The notes beneath the pieces were generated by a model. The model saw nothing but the letters and a program-made list of their open reading frames with translations, had not been told where the DNA came from and ran no database searches. From Mesorhizobium sp. INR15 (GTDB lineage: Bacteria > Pseudomonadota > Alphaproteobacteria > Rhizobiales > Rhizobiaceae), in the NCBI RefSeq assembly GCF_015500075.1, contig NZ_CP045496.1, positions 1,736,001 to 1,800,000 on the forward strand: DNA of 64,000 nt. The letters run 5' to 3'. A program made the translations under genes and the position numbers. Below are positions 1 to 8,616 of the stretch, piece by piece (the first letter of the stretch is position 1; every line of letters begins with the position of its first letter).

Positions 1-463
1 GCTGGTTGCGGTGGTGCTCGGCGAGAAGTCGGCGGTCACCCGCGCTGAAACGGCGGCGAAACTCCTCGATGAGGGGTTTGACACGCCCGCCACCGGTGCG
101 GCGAGCGTCGCCACACTGGCGGCCTATGGCGACACCGTGTCGGTCAACGACATGCATGACGAGATCTGCAAGAAGAAGGCTCCGGAAGAGCAGTCCGAGG
201 CGCCGCCTGCCGCTGCCGCCAAGGACGCGCCCAAATCGCCTTACCAGGAAAAGCTCGACCATGTGCCGACGCTGGTTGCCGTTGGCCTCGGCGGCGCCAC
301 CGGCCCCGCGCCCAAGGCAATGCTCGGCCAGGGCGGCCAGGAATATGCCGATGTGCCGATCCCGGCCTGGCGGCCCGACAGGCCAGCGCCGGCCGGCGGC
401 AATCCCGTCGTTTCGGGTGCCGCCGCGGCGCAAGGCGACCAGCCGGTCAAGGCGGCGAACTAG
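1..463 (+). CDS. D-alanyl-D-alanine carboxypeptidase family protein, C-terminal part (5' end outside window)
   Basis: The reading frame is open from base 2 and ends at TAG 461-463, so only the last ~153 residues are present. The visible start, LVAVVLGEKSAVTR followed by AAKLLDEGF, looks like the end of the catalytic domain of PBP5/DacC-type serine carboxypeptidases that trim peptidoglycan stem peptides in the periplasm. The rest is a low-complexity Ala/Pro-rich tail typical of rhizobial versions. The catalytic SxxK, SxN and KTG motifs lie upstream and cannot be checked. The stop is 4 bp before the next ATG, suggesting cotranscription with the CobW-type gene. The family call rests on a short stretch and is an inference. 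Confidence 0.6.
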   Translation, partial: LVAVVLGEKSAVTRAETAAKLLDEGFDTPATGAASVATLAAYGDTVSVNDMHDEICKKKAPEEQSEAPPAAAAKDAPKSPYQEKLDHVPTLVAVGLGGATGPAPKAMLGQGGQEYADVPIPAWRPDRPAPAGGNPVVSGAAAAQGDQPVKAAN

Positions 464-467
464 GCCG

Positions 468-1583
468 ATGGCTGGCTTTCCTATCCCTGTCTCCGTGCTG
501 ACCGGTTTTCTCGGCGCCGGCAAGACGACGCTGCTCAACCGGCTGCTGAAAGACCCGGCACTGGCCGACACGGCTGTGATCATCAACGAATTCGGCGAGG
601 TGGCGATCGATCACCTGCTGGTCGAGCAGGCTTCCGACGGCATTATCCAGCTTTCCGACGGCTGCCTGTGCTGCACGGTGCGGGGTGAGCTGGTCGACAC
701 GCTGGCCGACCTTGTCGACCGGCTGCAGACGGGCCGCATCGCCAAGCTCGCCCGCGTCATCGTCGAGACCACGGGCCTTGCCGATCCGGCGCCGGTGCTG
801 CAGTCGATCATGGCGCATCCAGCACTGGTCCAGGCGTTCCGCCTCGACGGCGTCATAACGCTGGTCGATGCCATCAATTGCAACGCCACGCTCGATGCCC
901 ATGTCGAGGCGGTGAAGCAGGTGGCGGTCGCCGACCGCATTGTTTTGACGAAAGCCGATCTGGTCACCGACGCGCGCGACGCCGAGGCTTTGAGGGCGCG
1001 GTTGCGGCAGATCAATCCGGGCGTGGAAGTGCTCGATGCCGATGATGCGACGACCGGCGTCGCGGCGTTGTTTGACTGCGGCCTCTACAACCCGGCAACC
1101 AAATCCGCCGATGTGCGGCGCTGGCTGGGCGAAGAAGCCGCGCATGATCACGAGCATCACCACCACGATCATGATCACGAGCATCACCACGATCATGACC
1201 ACGGCCATAGGCACGATTCACGCGTGCGTTCCTATTCGCTGGTCCATGACGGGCCAGTACCGTTTTCCGCGATCGAGATGTTCCTTGACCTCCTGCGCTC
1301 GGCTCATGGCGAGCGCCTGCTGCGCATGAAGGGCGTCATCGAGTTGCGGGAAGATCCGTCGCGGCCACTGGTTATCCATGGAGTGCAGAAAATCCTGCAT
1401 CCGCCGGTGCAGCTCGCGTCCTGGCCGGATAGCCAGCGCGGCACACGGCTGGTGCTGATCACGCTCGACATGCCGGAAGACTATATCCGTCGGCTGTTCG
1501 CCGCCTTCACCAACCGGCCGTCGATCGACACACCCGACCGCGCCGCGCTGGAAAACAACCCGCTGGCGATCGCCGGGCGGTAA
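468..1583 (+). CDS. CobW/ZNG1-family GTPase, putative zinc metallochaperone
   Basis: This is a 371-residue G3E-family P-loop GTPase. Walker A GFLGAGKTT is at residues 13-21, the family metal site GCLCC near 65, and the nucleotide-specificity motif TKAD near 163. A run almost entirely of His and Asp, about residues 226-250, is followed by the CobW C-terminal domain. Such proteins deliver metal, usually Zn2+, to client enzymes, and the His tract is a likely metal reservoir. ATG 468 was chosen because it begins MAGFPIPVSVLTG just before the P-loop; the same frame is open further upstream, but that part only shadows the preceding gene. A cobalamin role is less likely, although cobS and cobT lie 11 kb away. 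Confidence 0.85.
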   Translation: MAGFPIPVSVLTGFLGAGKTTLLNRLLKDPALADTAVIINEFGEVAIDHLLVEQASDGIIQLSDGCLCCTVRGELVDTLADLVDRLQTGRIAKLARVIVETTGLADPAPVLQSIMAHPALVQAFRLDGVITLVDAINCNATLDAHVEAVKQVAVADRIVLTKADLVTDARDAEALRARLRQINPGVEVLDADDATTGVAALFDCGLYNPATKSADVRRWLGEEAAHDHEHHHHDHDHEHHHDHDHGHRHDSRVRSYSLVHDGPVPFSAIEMFLDLLRSAHGERLLRMKGVIELREDPSRPLVIHGVQKILHPPVQLASWPDSQRGTRLVLITLDMPEDYIRRLFAAFTNRPSIDTPDRAALENNPLAIAGR

Positions 1584-1601
1584 AGCCCTACGGTCATTGA
1601 T

Positions 1602-1844
1602 CTATGGGCGCTGTTCGCCGCGTTCGACCAGAAAACGATGGCCGCCGGTCACGGCTGCCGTCTCCACCAACTGGTGGCCGCTGTCGGCACAGAAGGCCGG
1701 AATATCGATAACGGCGAGAGGGTCAGTGGTCTCCAGCCAGAGCCGGCTGCCCGGCTCCATGGCGGCCAGGCGCTTTTTCGCCTTGAGCACGGGAAGCGGG
1801 CAGTTCAGTCCCTTGAGGTCGTAGACAGAAGCGCGTTTGGCCAA
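1602..1844 (-). CDS. TusA-family sulfurtransferase/sulfur carrier protein
   Basis: This 80-residue protein has the TusA fold signature near the N terminus, DLKGLNCPLPVLKAKK. The Cys of the CPxP motif (residues 15-18) is the persulfide-carrying residue in the family, so it probably relays sulfur in the cytoplasm, for tRNA thiolation or another acceptor. The N-terminal LKGLNCPLPV pattern distinguishes the TusA group from rhodaneses. It ends convergently 18 bp from the CobW gene and starts 10 bp after the stop of the L,D-transpeptidase on the same strand, so the two may be cotranscribed. The specific acceptor cannot be deduced. Confidence 0.8.
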   Translation of the reverse strand: MAKRASVYDLKGLNCPLPVLKAKKRLAAMEPGSRLWLETTDPLAVIDIPAFCADSGHQLVETAAVTGGHRFLVERGEQRP

Positions 1845-1854
1845 GGTGAAAACG

Positions 1855-3153
1855 TCAGCCGCCGAACATGCCGAGCAGCTTGTTCTTCAGCTTCGACACC
1901 CGGCTTTCATCGGCATTCGCGGCTTGCGTTTCGGCTGCGGGAGCGGCTTCCGATGGCGCGGCGATGGTTGCGGTGGCGACAGGGGCTTCGGCAGCGCGCT
2001 TGGCCGCTTCCTTTTCGGCAAGAGCCTGCGCCTTGGCTGCTTCCTTCTGCGCCTTGGCTGTTTCTATCGCAGCAAGCCTTTGCTCCTCGGCCTTCTGCTT
2101 GGCGGCCTTCTCGGCGTCCAATGCTGCCATCTTGCGGCCTGTCGGCGAATCGATACGGCCCATGCGCGCGGTTTCGGTGACCGAGCCATCGGAATTGAGC
2201 GACGGCGGATCGATCGGCACGCGCTCGCCGCGAGCGCGTTTCTTGGACCAGTCGGATACGATGCTGGCTTCCTTGATGCCGGCGATGGTCGGCTTGGGCG
2301 CCGGCACACTGGCCTTGAGAGCGCCGTTGAAGGCGGTGTCATAGGTGGTCTGGTAGGCGTTGTAGGCGCTCTTCAGGGAATCCGGCTGGGTCGTCGCCGG
2401 GCAGGCGCCGGTCGGATTGAAGGTCTGGCCGTCCGCGGCCACCTGGTTGAAGACATAGCGCTTCTCGCAGACATCGACCTTCGGCGGCACCTTGGTGACT
2501 TCGAAATTGTCGTAGCCGACCTTCAGCATTTTCCAGAAATCGTAATTCGGGTCGTTGCGGTAGCGCGCCATGTTGGCGGCGGTCATGCGGAACGGAAAGG
2601 CCTGGATCTGGAACTCGGTCTGGCCGCCCTGGAACGCATCGCGGCCAAAAGCATAGATCTGCTCGATCTGCGCATCGGTCATCGAATAGCAGCCCGACGA
2701 TGAACAGGCGCCGTGCACCATCAGATTGGCGCCGGTGCGGCCATTGGCGCGGTCATAGGCGTTGGGAAAGCCGATGTTGAACGACAGGTGATAGTTCGAG
2801 CGCGGGTTCATCTGCGCCGGGCGGACCGTGTAGAAGCCTTCCGGCGCCTGGCGGTCGCCTTCGGTGTATTTTGGCCCAAGCTTGCCCGACCATTTGCAGA
2901 TTTCGTAGCTGGCGACCATGTCGTAGCGGCCGTTGGTCTTGGCCTTCCAGATCTCGAGCTTGCCTTCTTCCTTGAAGATGCGCGCCATCACCGAGGAGGT
3001 GCGAATCATGCCCTTGGCCTTCATGTCGGCCAGGATCTTGTCCGGCAACGGCTTGTTGGCTTCCGGGGCAAAGTCCTTCATCGAGGAATCGTTGCAGCCG
3101 GCGACGCCGAGAGCAGCGATCAGGATTCCGGTGTGGGCAAGCTTGGCGAACAT
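1855..3153 (-). CDS. L,D-transpeptidase (YkuD domain) lipoprotein
   Basis: The product is about 432 residues. From ATG 3153 it begins with a 20-residue lipoprotein signal ending in the lipobox LGVAGC, so the mature protein should be lipid-anchored and periplasmic. The YkuD catalytic motif HGACSSSGCYS lies near residues 146-156, with Cys as the expected nucleophile. Family members make or cleave meso-DAP cross-links, or attach proteins to peptidoglycan. The C-terminal ~150 residues are Ala/Lys/Glu-rich, including repeated KAEE/AEKEAAKRAAE-type helices, probably a coiled coil or spacer. An in-frame ATG at 3195 would add 14 residues; 3153 is preferred because it gives a clean signal peptide. The substrate is unknown. 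Confidence 0.8.
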   Translation of the reverse strand: MFAKLAHTGILIAALGVAGCNDSSMKDFAPEANKPLPDKILADMKAKGMIRTSSVMARIFKEEGKLEIWKAKTNGRYDMVASYEICKWSGKLGPKYTEGDRQAPEGFYTVRPAQMNPRSNYHLSFNIGFPNAYDRANGRTGANLMVHGACSSSGCYSMTDAQIEQIYAFGRDAFQGGQTEFQIQAFPFRMTAANMARYRNDPNYDFWKMLKVGYDNFEVTKVPPKVDVCEKRYVFNQVAADGQTFNPTGACPATTQPDSLKSAYNAYQTTYDTAFNGALKASVPAPKPTIAGIKEASIVSDWSKKRARGERVPIDPPSLNSDGSVTETARMGRIDSPTGRKMAALDAEKAAKQKAEEQRLAAIETAKAQKEAAKAQALAEKEAAKRAAEAPVATATIAAPSEAAPAAETQAANADESRVSKLKNKLLGMFGG

Positions 3154-3368
3154 GGGTACGGCTATCGTCTTTTCTCTGGCGCCAGGGCTTTTCATGTCCC
3201 GGCTGCTACACTGAACATAACAGACCCTAAGCCCGTTAACCTTGAAAATTCCTTACCGCAAGTGCCGGCGCGTCCCCCTGCGGTACTCTCATTGAGCCCA
3301 ATGCAGCGGCATTTTTGTGGCGAAATTGGTGCACGCCGCCACATTGCGGCGCCAGCACCCGACCGTGA

Positions 3369-4319
3369 TCAGAGACTGCGGCCCATCGCCAGGTATTTCT
3401 CGCGGCGCTGCTCGCGGAAATCGGTGTTGGCGCCGGCAAAGTCCTTCATCGTCCTGGCGATGAGGTCGCCGGTCGCGGTGATCACCGTTTCGGCGCCGCG
3501 ATGGGCGCCGCCGAGCGGCTCGGGAATGATGGCGTCGATGATCTTGAGTTCCAGAAGATCCTGCGCGGTGATCTTCATGTTGGTCGCGGCGTCCTTCGAG
3601 CGCGTCGTGTCGCGCCACAGGATCGAGGCCGCGCCTTCCGGCGAAATCACCGAGTAGATGGCGTGTTCGAGCATGTAGACACGGTTGGCGGTGGCGATCG
3701 CGATGGCGCCGCCCGATCCGCCTTCACCGATGACGATCGAAATCGACGGCACTTTGAGGCCAAGGCAGGCCGAGGTCGAGCGGGCGATGGCTTCCGCCTG
3801 GCCGCGTTCCTCGGCGCCGACGCCGGGGTAGGCGCCCGCCGTATCGACCAGCGTCACCAACGGGATCTTGAACCGGTCGGCGAGTTCCATCAGGCGTACC
3901 GCCTTGCGGTAGCCTTCCGGCCGCACGGAGCCGAAATTGTGCTTGAGCCGGCTGGTCGTGTCCGAGCCCTTTTCCTGGCCGATGATCGCCACCGGTTCGC
4001 CGCGGAAACGGGCAAAACCGCCAAGGATAGCCTGGTCCTCGCCGAAATTGCGGTCGCCGGCGAGCGGCGTGAAGTCGCTGAATAGGCCCTTGATATAGTC
4101 GACGCAGTGCGGCCGGTCGGGATGGCGCGCCACTTGCACCTTCTGCCACGGGGTCAGCGCCTTGTAGGCGTCCCGCAGCGCATCGCGAGAACGCTTCTCT
4201 AGACGGCTGATCTCATCGCCGACATCGACCGCCTCGCCATTCTCGGCAAGCTTCTTCAGCTCGAGAATCTTGCCTTCAAGATCCTGGACCGGTTTTTCGA
4301 AATCGAGGTAATTGTACAT
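3369..4319 (-). CDS. accA: acetyl-CoA carboxylase carboxyltransferase subunit alpha
   Basis: This 316-residue protein is the alpha half of the carboxyltransferase that moves CO2 from biotin-BCCP to acetyl-CoA, giving malonyl-CoA for fatty-acid synthesis. Recognisable blocks are MYNYLDFEKPVQDLE at the N terminus, QEKGSDT, TLVDTAGAYPGVGAEERGQ, and IGEGGSGGAIAI (oxyanion and CoA-binding region), then SPEGAASILWRD. Length is normal for the family. The start at 4319 (MYNYLDFEKP) is the conserved one; the frame is open for 28 more codons upstream without resemblance to AccA. It lies on the same strand as xerD, about 100 bp behind it. Confidence 0.97.
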   Translation of the reverse strand: MYNYLDFEKPVQDLEGKILELKKLAENGEAVDVGDEISRLEKRSRDALRDAYKALTPWQKVQVARHPDRPHCVDYIKGLFSDFTPLAGDRNFGEDQAILGGFARFRGEPVAIIGQEKGSDTTSRLKHNFGSVRPEGYRKAVRLMELADRFKIPLVTLVDTAGAYPGVGAEERGQAEAIARSTSACLGLKVPSISIVIGEGGSGGAIAIATANRVYMLEHAIYSVISPEGAASILWRDTTRSKDAATNMKITAQDLLELKIIDAIIPEPLGGAHRGAETVITATGDLIARTMKDFAGANTDFREQRREKYLAMGRSL

Positions 4320-4418
4320 TCTTGGGCGGACCGATACGTCGGAAGGCAATGGCTGGCGGAACCCTGAAATCAAGGGCCCCGGGCGGTGGAACGTCGTCCT
4401 CACATAGCGATATGAGGC

Positions 4419-5336
4419 CTAGTCGGCAAGCGGATGATGATCGTTGACCAGTCGTACCAGCCGCTCCTCCAGGACATGTGTGTAAATCTGTGTCGTCGAA
4501 ATGTCGGCATGGCCAAGCAATTGCTGCACGGCCCTGAGATCGGCGCCGTTCTGCAGGAGATGGCTGGCGAAAGCATGGCGAAGCACGTGCGGCGATATTT
4601 TCGCCGAAGCGATGCCGGCCCGGGCGGCGAGCCCTTTCAGGTCGCGGGCGAAGACCTGGCGTGAGAGATAGCCGCTGTCGGACGCCGCGGGAAACAGGAA
4701 CGTGCTGTCGGCAAAGGCAGGCACGGTGGCCCGCGCCGTGAGCCATGCGCGCATCGCGATGCGGGCCTTGGCCGACAGCGGCACCATGCGTTCCTTGTTG
4801 CCTTTGCCGCGCACCATGAAGAAGCGATCGTCACGCAGTGCCACGGTCACCGGCAGGCCGACCAGTTCGGAAACCCGCAGGCCGGTGGCGTAAAGCACCT
4901 CGACCAGCGCGTGCAGGCGTAGCGCCGCCAGATTGTCGCCGTTGCTCAGCGAGGCATCGCCGGCTTCCAGTGCGGCGCGATCGATCAGCCGGCCGGTATC
5001 GGCCTCGCTCATCGTCTTGGGCAACGGCCGGCCCTTTTTTGGGCTGTCCAGAGTGCCGGTCGGGTCGTCGCCGCGCAGGCCCTCGGCGTAGAGGAACTTG
5101 AAGAATTGCCGGATCGCCGACAGCTTGCGCGCCTGCGATGTCGCGGCAAAGCCGCGCGCCGCGACATCATCGAGATAGGCGCGGATATCAGCCGCGCCAG
5201 CGCCGGCGAGGCCGCAGCCGATCCCTTGCGAAGCATCTTCGAGGTCGCGGCGATAGGAAGACAGCGTGTTTTCGGCGGCGCCCCTCTCGGCGCTCATCAT
5301 TTCAAGAAAAGCCTCGATGCGGGCGGCGCTGTTCAT
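4419..5336 (-). CDS. xerD: site-specific tyrosine recombinase XerD
   Basis: A 305-residue tyrosine recombinase with an N-terminal SAM-like core-binding domain (roughly 1-110) and a C-terminal catalytic domain. Catalytic residues are visible in order: Arg in ATGLRVSEL (~152), Lys in GKGNKERMVPL (~177), His and Arg in HVLRHAFASHLL (~250), His in LGHADIS (~273), and the nucleophile Tyr in IYTHV (~283). With XerC it resolves chromosome dimers at dif under FtsK control. The position between accA and aroK is the usual rhizobial xerD context, which favours XerD over a mobile-element integrase; no att site or phage gene is nearby. Confidence 0.93.
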   Translation of the reverse strand: MNSAARIEAFLEMMSAERGAAENTLSSYRRDLEDASQGIGCGLAGAGAADIRAYLDDVAARGFAATSQARKLSAIRQFFKFLYAEGLRGDDPTGTLDSPKKGRPLPKTMSEADTGRLIDRAALEAGDASLSNGDNLAALRLHALVEVLYATGLRVSELVGLPVTVALRDDRFFMVRGKGNKERMVPLSAKARIAMRAWLTARATVPAFADSTFLFPAASDSGYLSRQVFARDLKGLAARAGIASAKISPHVLRHAFASHLLQNGADLRAVQQLLGHADISTTQIYTHVLEERLVRLVNDHHPLAD

Positions 5337-5365
5337 GGCTTTGAGGTCAGTTTTTCTCTTGGGGG

Positions 5366-5518
5366 TCAGTTTTTCTTGGGGTTCAGCTTCTCGGGCGGAA
5401 TGCGCACGCTCATCTCCGTCTTTTTCGGCTCGACGAACATTGCCAGCGCGAACATCGTGCCATAGGCAATGCCGGCCAGAATCGTCAGCGTCACGACAAA
5501 GCGGAACAGTGTCGGCAT
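5366..5518 (-). CDS. small single-pass membrane protein, unknown function
   Basis: A 50-residue protein starting MPTLFRFVVTLTILAG. One hydrophobic segment covers about residues 5-27, followed by a charged Lys/Pro-rich tail. The frame is open for 33 more codons upstream, but the downstream Met gives a natural membrane protein and leaves room for the aroK leader. It lies 29 bp upstream of xerD on the same strand, so cotranscription is likely. Small membrane ORFs occur at this position between xerD and aroK in rhizobia; no function is known to me. Confidence 0.6.
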   Translation of the reverse strand: MPTLFRFVVTLTILAGIAYGTMFALAMFVEPKKTEMSVRIPPEKLNPKKN

Positions 5519-5671
5519 CAAGTTTCGCCCGTCTTTTCGTTCTGCGTTTCCAAACCCTGTGTCCTTATGGGACGCCAATCCGGCCAATTCAAGGATGAAG
5601 CTGATCTTGACCAGCAACTTCCGTTGCTGGCGCTTTTCCCAGCTCTACAAGGCGCAAAGGACGTGCAACGC

Positions 5672-5700
5672 TTGACGCAAACAGGCTTTTGATGTCGATA
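5672..5700 (+). promoter_or_regulatory. candidate promoter for aroK-aroB
   Basis: TTGACG (5672-5677) is followed after 17 bp by TCGATA (5695-5700). The -35 element is good and the -10 is poor. It is placed correctly for a transcript starting near 5707, upstream of the preferred aroK ATG at 5737. Confidence 0.3.
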
Positions 5701-5736
5701 CGCCGGCAAAGAGGGTCCTCCAAACATCAAGGTCTG

Positions 5737-6348
5737 ATGAACGCGCTGCCTGCAAATCCTCCTGATGAAAGCCATGCCGCCTTGCTCGGCCAATTGGGCA
5801 ATCGTTCCATCGTCTTTGTCGGCCTGATGGGCGCTGGCAAGACGGCGATCGGCCGCAAGGTGGCGGCCATGCTGTCGCTGCCCTTCATCGACAGCGACCA
5901 GGAGATCGAAAGCGTCTCGCGCATGACCGTCCCGGAACTGTTCGAACGCTATGGCGAGACCGAATTCCGGGCCCTTGAACAGCGTGTCATCCTGCGCGTG
6001 CTGGAAAACGGCCCGCAAGTCCTGTCGACCGGCGGCGGCGCCTTCATGAATGCGCAGACACGCGAAGCCATCGCCGGACATGGTGTGTCGGTGTGGCTGA
6101 AGGCGGAACTTGATCTCTTGATGGAGCGGGTATCCAAAAAGCAGAACAGGCCATTGCTGAAAAGCGCTGATCCGCGCGCCGTGCTGGAACGATTGATGGA
6201 TGAACGCTATCCGGTCTACGCGACGGCGGACGTCACCGTTCCAACCCGCGACGACCGCAAGGAGATCATCGCGGCCGAGGTGCTGGATGCCCTTTGCGGC
6301 CATCTTGGCGTTGCCGAAATCACGCCAGTTGGCGAGGCCAATTCATGA
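5737..6348 (+). CDS. aroK: shikimate kinase
   Basis: A 203-residue P-loop kinase that phosphorylates the 3-hydroxyl of shikimate in aromatic amino-acid synthesis. Walker A GLMGAGKTAIG is at about residues 28-38, the shikimate-binding region DSDQEIE near 50 and STGGGAF near 98; the lid region is around KKQNRPLL. ATG 5737 is chosen because AAGG lies 4 bp upstream; ATGs at 5689 and 5692 are possible but would give a longer N-terminal tail. The stop overlaps the aroB start (ATGA), so the two are translationally coupled. Confidence 0.95.
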   Translation: MNALPANPPDESHAALLGQLGNRSIVFVGLMGAGKTAIGRKVAAMLSLPFIDSDQEIESVSRMTVPELFERYGETEFRALEQRVILRVLENGPQVLSTGGGAFMNAQTREAIAGHGVSVWLKAELDLLMERVSKKQNRPLLKSADPRAVLERLMDERYPVYATADVTVPTRDDRKEIIAAEVLDALCGHLGVAEITPVGEANS

Positions 6349-7484
6349 GCGAAGACAAGCCGGTTATTGTCGAAGTCGGGCTCGGCGACCGGGCCTATGA
6401 CATTCTGATAGGCTCCGGCCTGCTGTCGCGCGCCGGCGCCGAGATTTCGCGGCGGCTGCCGGGTACGCGCGCGGCTGTCGTCACCGACGACAATGTCGCC
6501 GCCGCGCATCTCGAAACGCTGAAAGCTGGCCTTGAAAAGGGTGGCATCCAGCCCGCCGTCATCACCATGCCTCCCGGTGAAAAAACCAAGAGCTTCGCGC
6601 ATCTCGAAGAGGTGGTCGACGGTGTGCTGGCGGCAAAGCTGGAGCGCGGCGATGTCGTCATCGCGCTGGGTGGCGGTGTCATCGGCGATCTCACCGGCTT
6701 TGCCGCCGGCATCGTGCGGCGCGGCATGAATTTCGTGCAGTTACCGACCTCGCTGCTGGCGCAGGTGGATTCCTCGGTCGGTGGCAAGACCGGCATCAAT
6801 AGCCCGCGCGGCAAGAACCTGGTCGGCGTTTTTCTGCAGCCCAAGCTGGTGCTGGCCGACACCGGCGTGCTCGACACGCTGCCGCTGCGCGAATTCCGCG
6901 CCGGCTATGCCGAACTCGCCAAATACGGGCTCATCGACCGCCCGGACTTCTTCGCCTGGCTTGAGGCGAACTGGCAACAGGTGTTCGCCGGAGGCCCTGA
7001 GCGGACGCAAGCCATCGCCGAAGCCTGCCGTGCCAAGGCCGATGTTGTCGCTCGCGACGAGTTCGAGACCGGCGACCGCGCGCTGCTCAATCTCGGCCAC
7101 ACATTCGGCCATGCATTGGAGGCGGCCACCCAATATGACGGTGCCCGCCTCGTGCATGGCGAGGGCGTGGCCATCGGCATGGCGCTGGCGCATCGCTTTT
7201 CCTCGCGGCTCAATCTGGCCAGCCCCGACGACGCGGCGCGGGTTGAGGCACATCTGCGCGCCGTTGGCTTGCCGTGGCGCATGGCCGATATTCCCGGCGA
7301 ATTGCCCGATGCCGAGGCGCTGCTCTCCTTCATCACCCAGGACAAGAAAGTCTCGCGCGGCGCACTGACCTTCATCCTGACGCGCGGCGTCGGCCAGTCC
7401 TTCATCGCCAAGGATGTGCCGGCATCGGAAGTGCTGTCGTTTCTCAGGGAAAACCATCCGGGTCGGCAAGAGAGCCGCCTGTGA
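6345..7484 (+). CDS. aroB: 3-dehydroquinate synthase
   Basis: A 379-residue NAD+- and Zn2+-dependent enzyme that cyclises DAHP to 3-dehydroquinate, the second shikimate-pathway step. The glycine-rich NAD-binding stretch GGGVIGDLTGF lies near residue 110, SSVGGKTGIN near 146, and the metal-ligand block LGHTFGHALE near 250. Length is normal. ATG 6345 overlaps the aroK stop by 4 bp, and its own stop overlaps the next ATG by 1 bp (TGATG), so aroK, aroB and the CBS protein form one tight operon. Confidence 0.96.
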   Translation: MSEDKPVIVEVGLGDRAYDILIGSGLLSRAGAEISRRLPGTRAAVVTDDNVAAAHLETLKAGLEKGGIQPAVITMPPGEKTKSFAHLEEVVDGVLAAKLERGDVVIALGGGVIGDLTGFAAGIVRRGMNFVQLPTSLLAQVDSSVGGKTGINSPRGKNLVGVFLQPKLVLADTGVLDTLPLREFRAGYAELAKYGLIDRPDFFAWLEANWQQVFAGGPERTQAIAEACRAKADVVARDEFETGDRALLNLGHTFGHALEAATQYDGARLVHGEGVAIGMALAHRFSSRLNLASPDDAARVEAHLRAVGLPWRMADIPGELPDAEALLSFITQDKKVSRGALTFILTRGVGQSFIAKDVPASEVLSFLRENHPGRQESRL

Positions 7485-8377
7485 TGACCGATGCTGGCTG
7501 GATCGTGATTGCTGTCCTTGCCGGCTTGGTGCTGTTGGCGATCATCTTGCGCAGACGCCTTTTGGCGGCCTTCGGCTATGAGCTGTCGCGCATCGAGCCG
7601 CAGCGCTCCACCCAGGATGAATTGCGTGGCGCCGTCGACGACTTCCGCCGGGACGGCCAGATGGTGCGCGAGGACCGCGACCGGGTTGGAGGGCTGTTCG
7701 ACCTCGCGGAGCTCGAAGTCTCGGACATCATGGTCCACCGCACGAACATGCGTTCGGTCAATGCCGACAACCCGCCGGAAGCCGTGGTACGTGAGATCCT
7801 GCAAAGCCCGCACACGCGCATGCCGCTGTGGAAAGGCTCGCTCGACAACATCGTCGGCGTGCTGCATGCCAAGGACCTGCTGCGCGCGCTCAACGATGTC
7901 GGCAACGATTTTTCCAAGATCGATGTGATGAAGATCGCATCAAAGCCGTGGTTCGTGCCTGACACCACGACCTTGCAGGAACAGCTCAACGCCTTCCTGC
8001 GCCGTAAGGCGCATTTCGCTGTCGTCGTCGACGAATATGGCGAGGTGGAAGGGCTGGTGACGCTGGAAGACATTATCGAAGAGATCGTCGGCGAGATTGC
8101 CGACGAACACGATGTCGACATCCAGGGCGTCAAGCAGGAGGCCGACGGCTCGGTCGTCGTCGATGGCACCGTGCCGATCCGCGACCTGAACCGGGCGCTG
8201 GACTGGAACCTGCCGGACGAGGAGGCCACGACCATTGCCGGGCTCGTCATCCACGAGACGCAGTCGATCCCGGACGAGAAGCAGGCCTTCACCTTCCACG
8301 GCAAGCGCTTTGTCGTGATGAAGCGCGACAAGAACCGCATTGCCAGGCTCAGGATCAGGCCGGCCGGCGACGCCTGA
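7484..8377 (+). CDS. CBS-domain protein of the HlyC/CorC (CNNM) family, lacking the DUF21 membrane domain
   Basis: A 297-residue protein with one N-terminal membrane segment (about residues 5-24), a linker DELRGAVDDF, then a tandem CBS pair (~70-185, with VSDIMVHRT and FAVVVDEYGEVEGLVTLEDIIEEIVG) and the transporter-associated CorC/HlyC domain (~205-290). Full-length relatives are about 430 residues and have a three- or four-helix DUF21 region in front of the CBS pair; here that region is essentially gone although the frame is intact. Relatives are linked to Mg2+/Co2+ efflux or membrane integrity. Without DUF21 it may be a nucleotide-sensing partner rather than a transporter; this is inference. 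Confidence 0.8.
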   Translation: MTDAGWIVIAVLAGLVLLAIILRRRLLAAFGYELSRIEPQRSTQDELRGAVDDFRRDGQMVREDRDRVGGLFDLAELEVSDIMVHRTNMRSVNADNPPEAVVREILQSPHTRMPLWKGSLDNIVGVLHAKDLLRALNDVGNDFSKIDVMKIASKPWFVPDTTTLQEQLNAFLRRKAHFAVVVDEYGEVEGLVTLEDIIEEIVGEIADEHDVDIQGVKQEADGSVVVDGTVPIRDLNRALDWNLPDEEATTIAGLVIHETQSIPDEKQAFTFHGKRFVVMKRDKNRIARLRIRPAGDA

Positions 8378-8380
8378 GGC

Positions 8381-8543
8381 GTGTCGATATTAAGGTGAAG
8401 CCGGCCTGCAAATGTTGGTTTCCTGCGCTTCCGGTCCTCACGGACCCAATGTCCGCTGCGTTCCGGTTCTCGGAACCCACCCAGTTTGGTCGCTTCGCGC
8501 CCGTCTTCGACTCCAGCTCGGCTTGACCTGAACCTCAACGCAC
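8381..8543. repeat. RIME-like intergenic palindromic repeat, copy 1 (diverged)
   Basis: An imperfect inverted repeat whose ends are complementary: GTGTCGATATTAAGGTGAAG on the left against the reverse complement of CTTGACCTGAACCTCAACGC on the right. Inner blocks CGCTTCCGGT and GTTCCGGTTCTCGG match the two other copies at 31753-31884 and 43251-43391. It begins 3 bp after the stop of the CBS-protein gene. This copy is the most diverged and longest of the three. Confidence 0.7.
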
Positions 8544-8616
8544 CTCGGTCCAAGGACCTTGCGTCATTACCAATCATTCATTGGAACTCGCGTCATGCGC
8601 GATGAATTCTGTCCGC

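Noticed and set aside
4419..5336. XerD gene as a mark of an integrated element
   Set aside because: It sits in the standard chromosomal place between accA and aroK, with no att repeats, tRNA or phage genes nearby.
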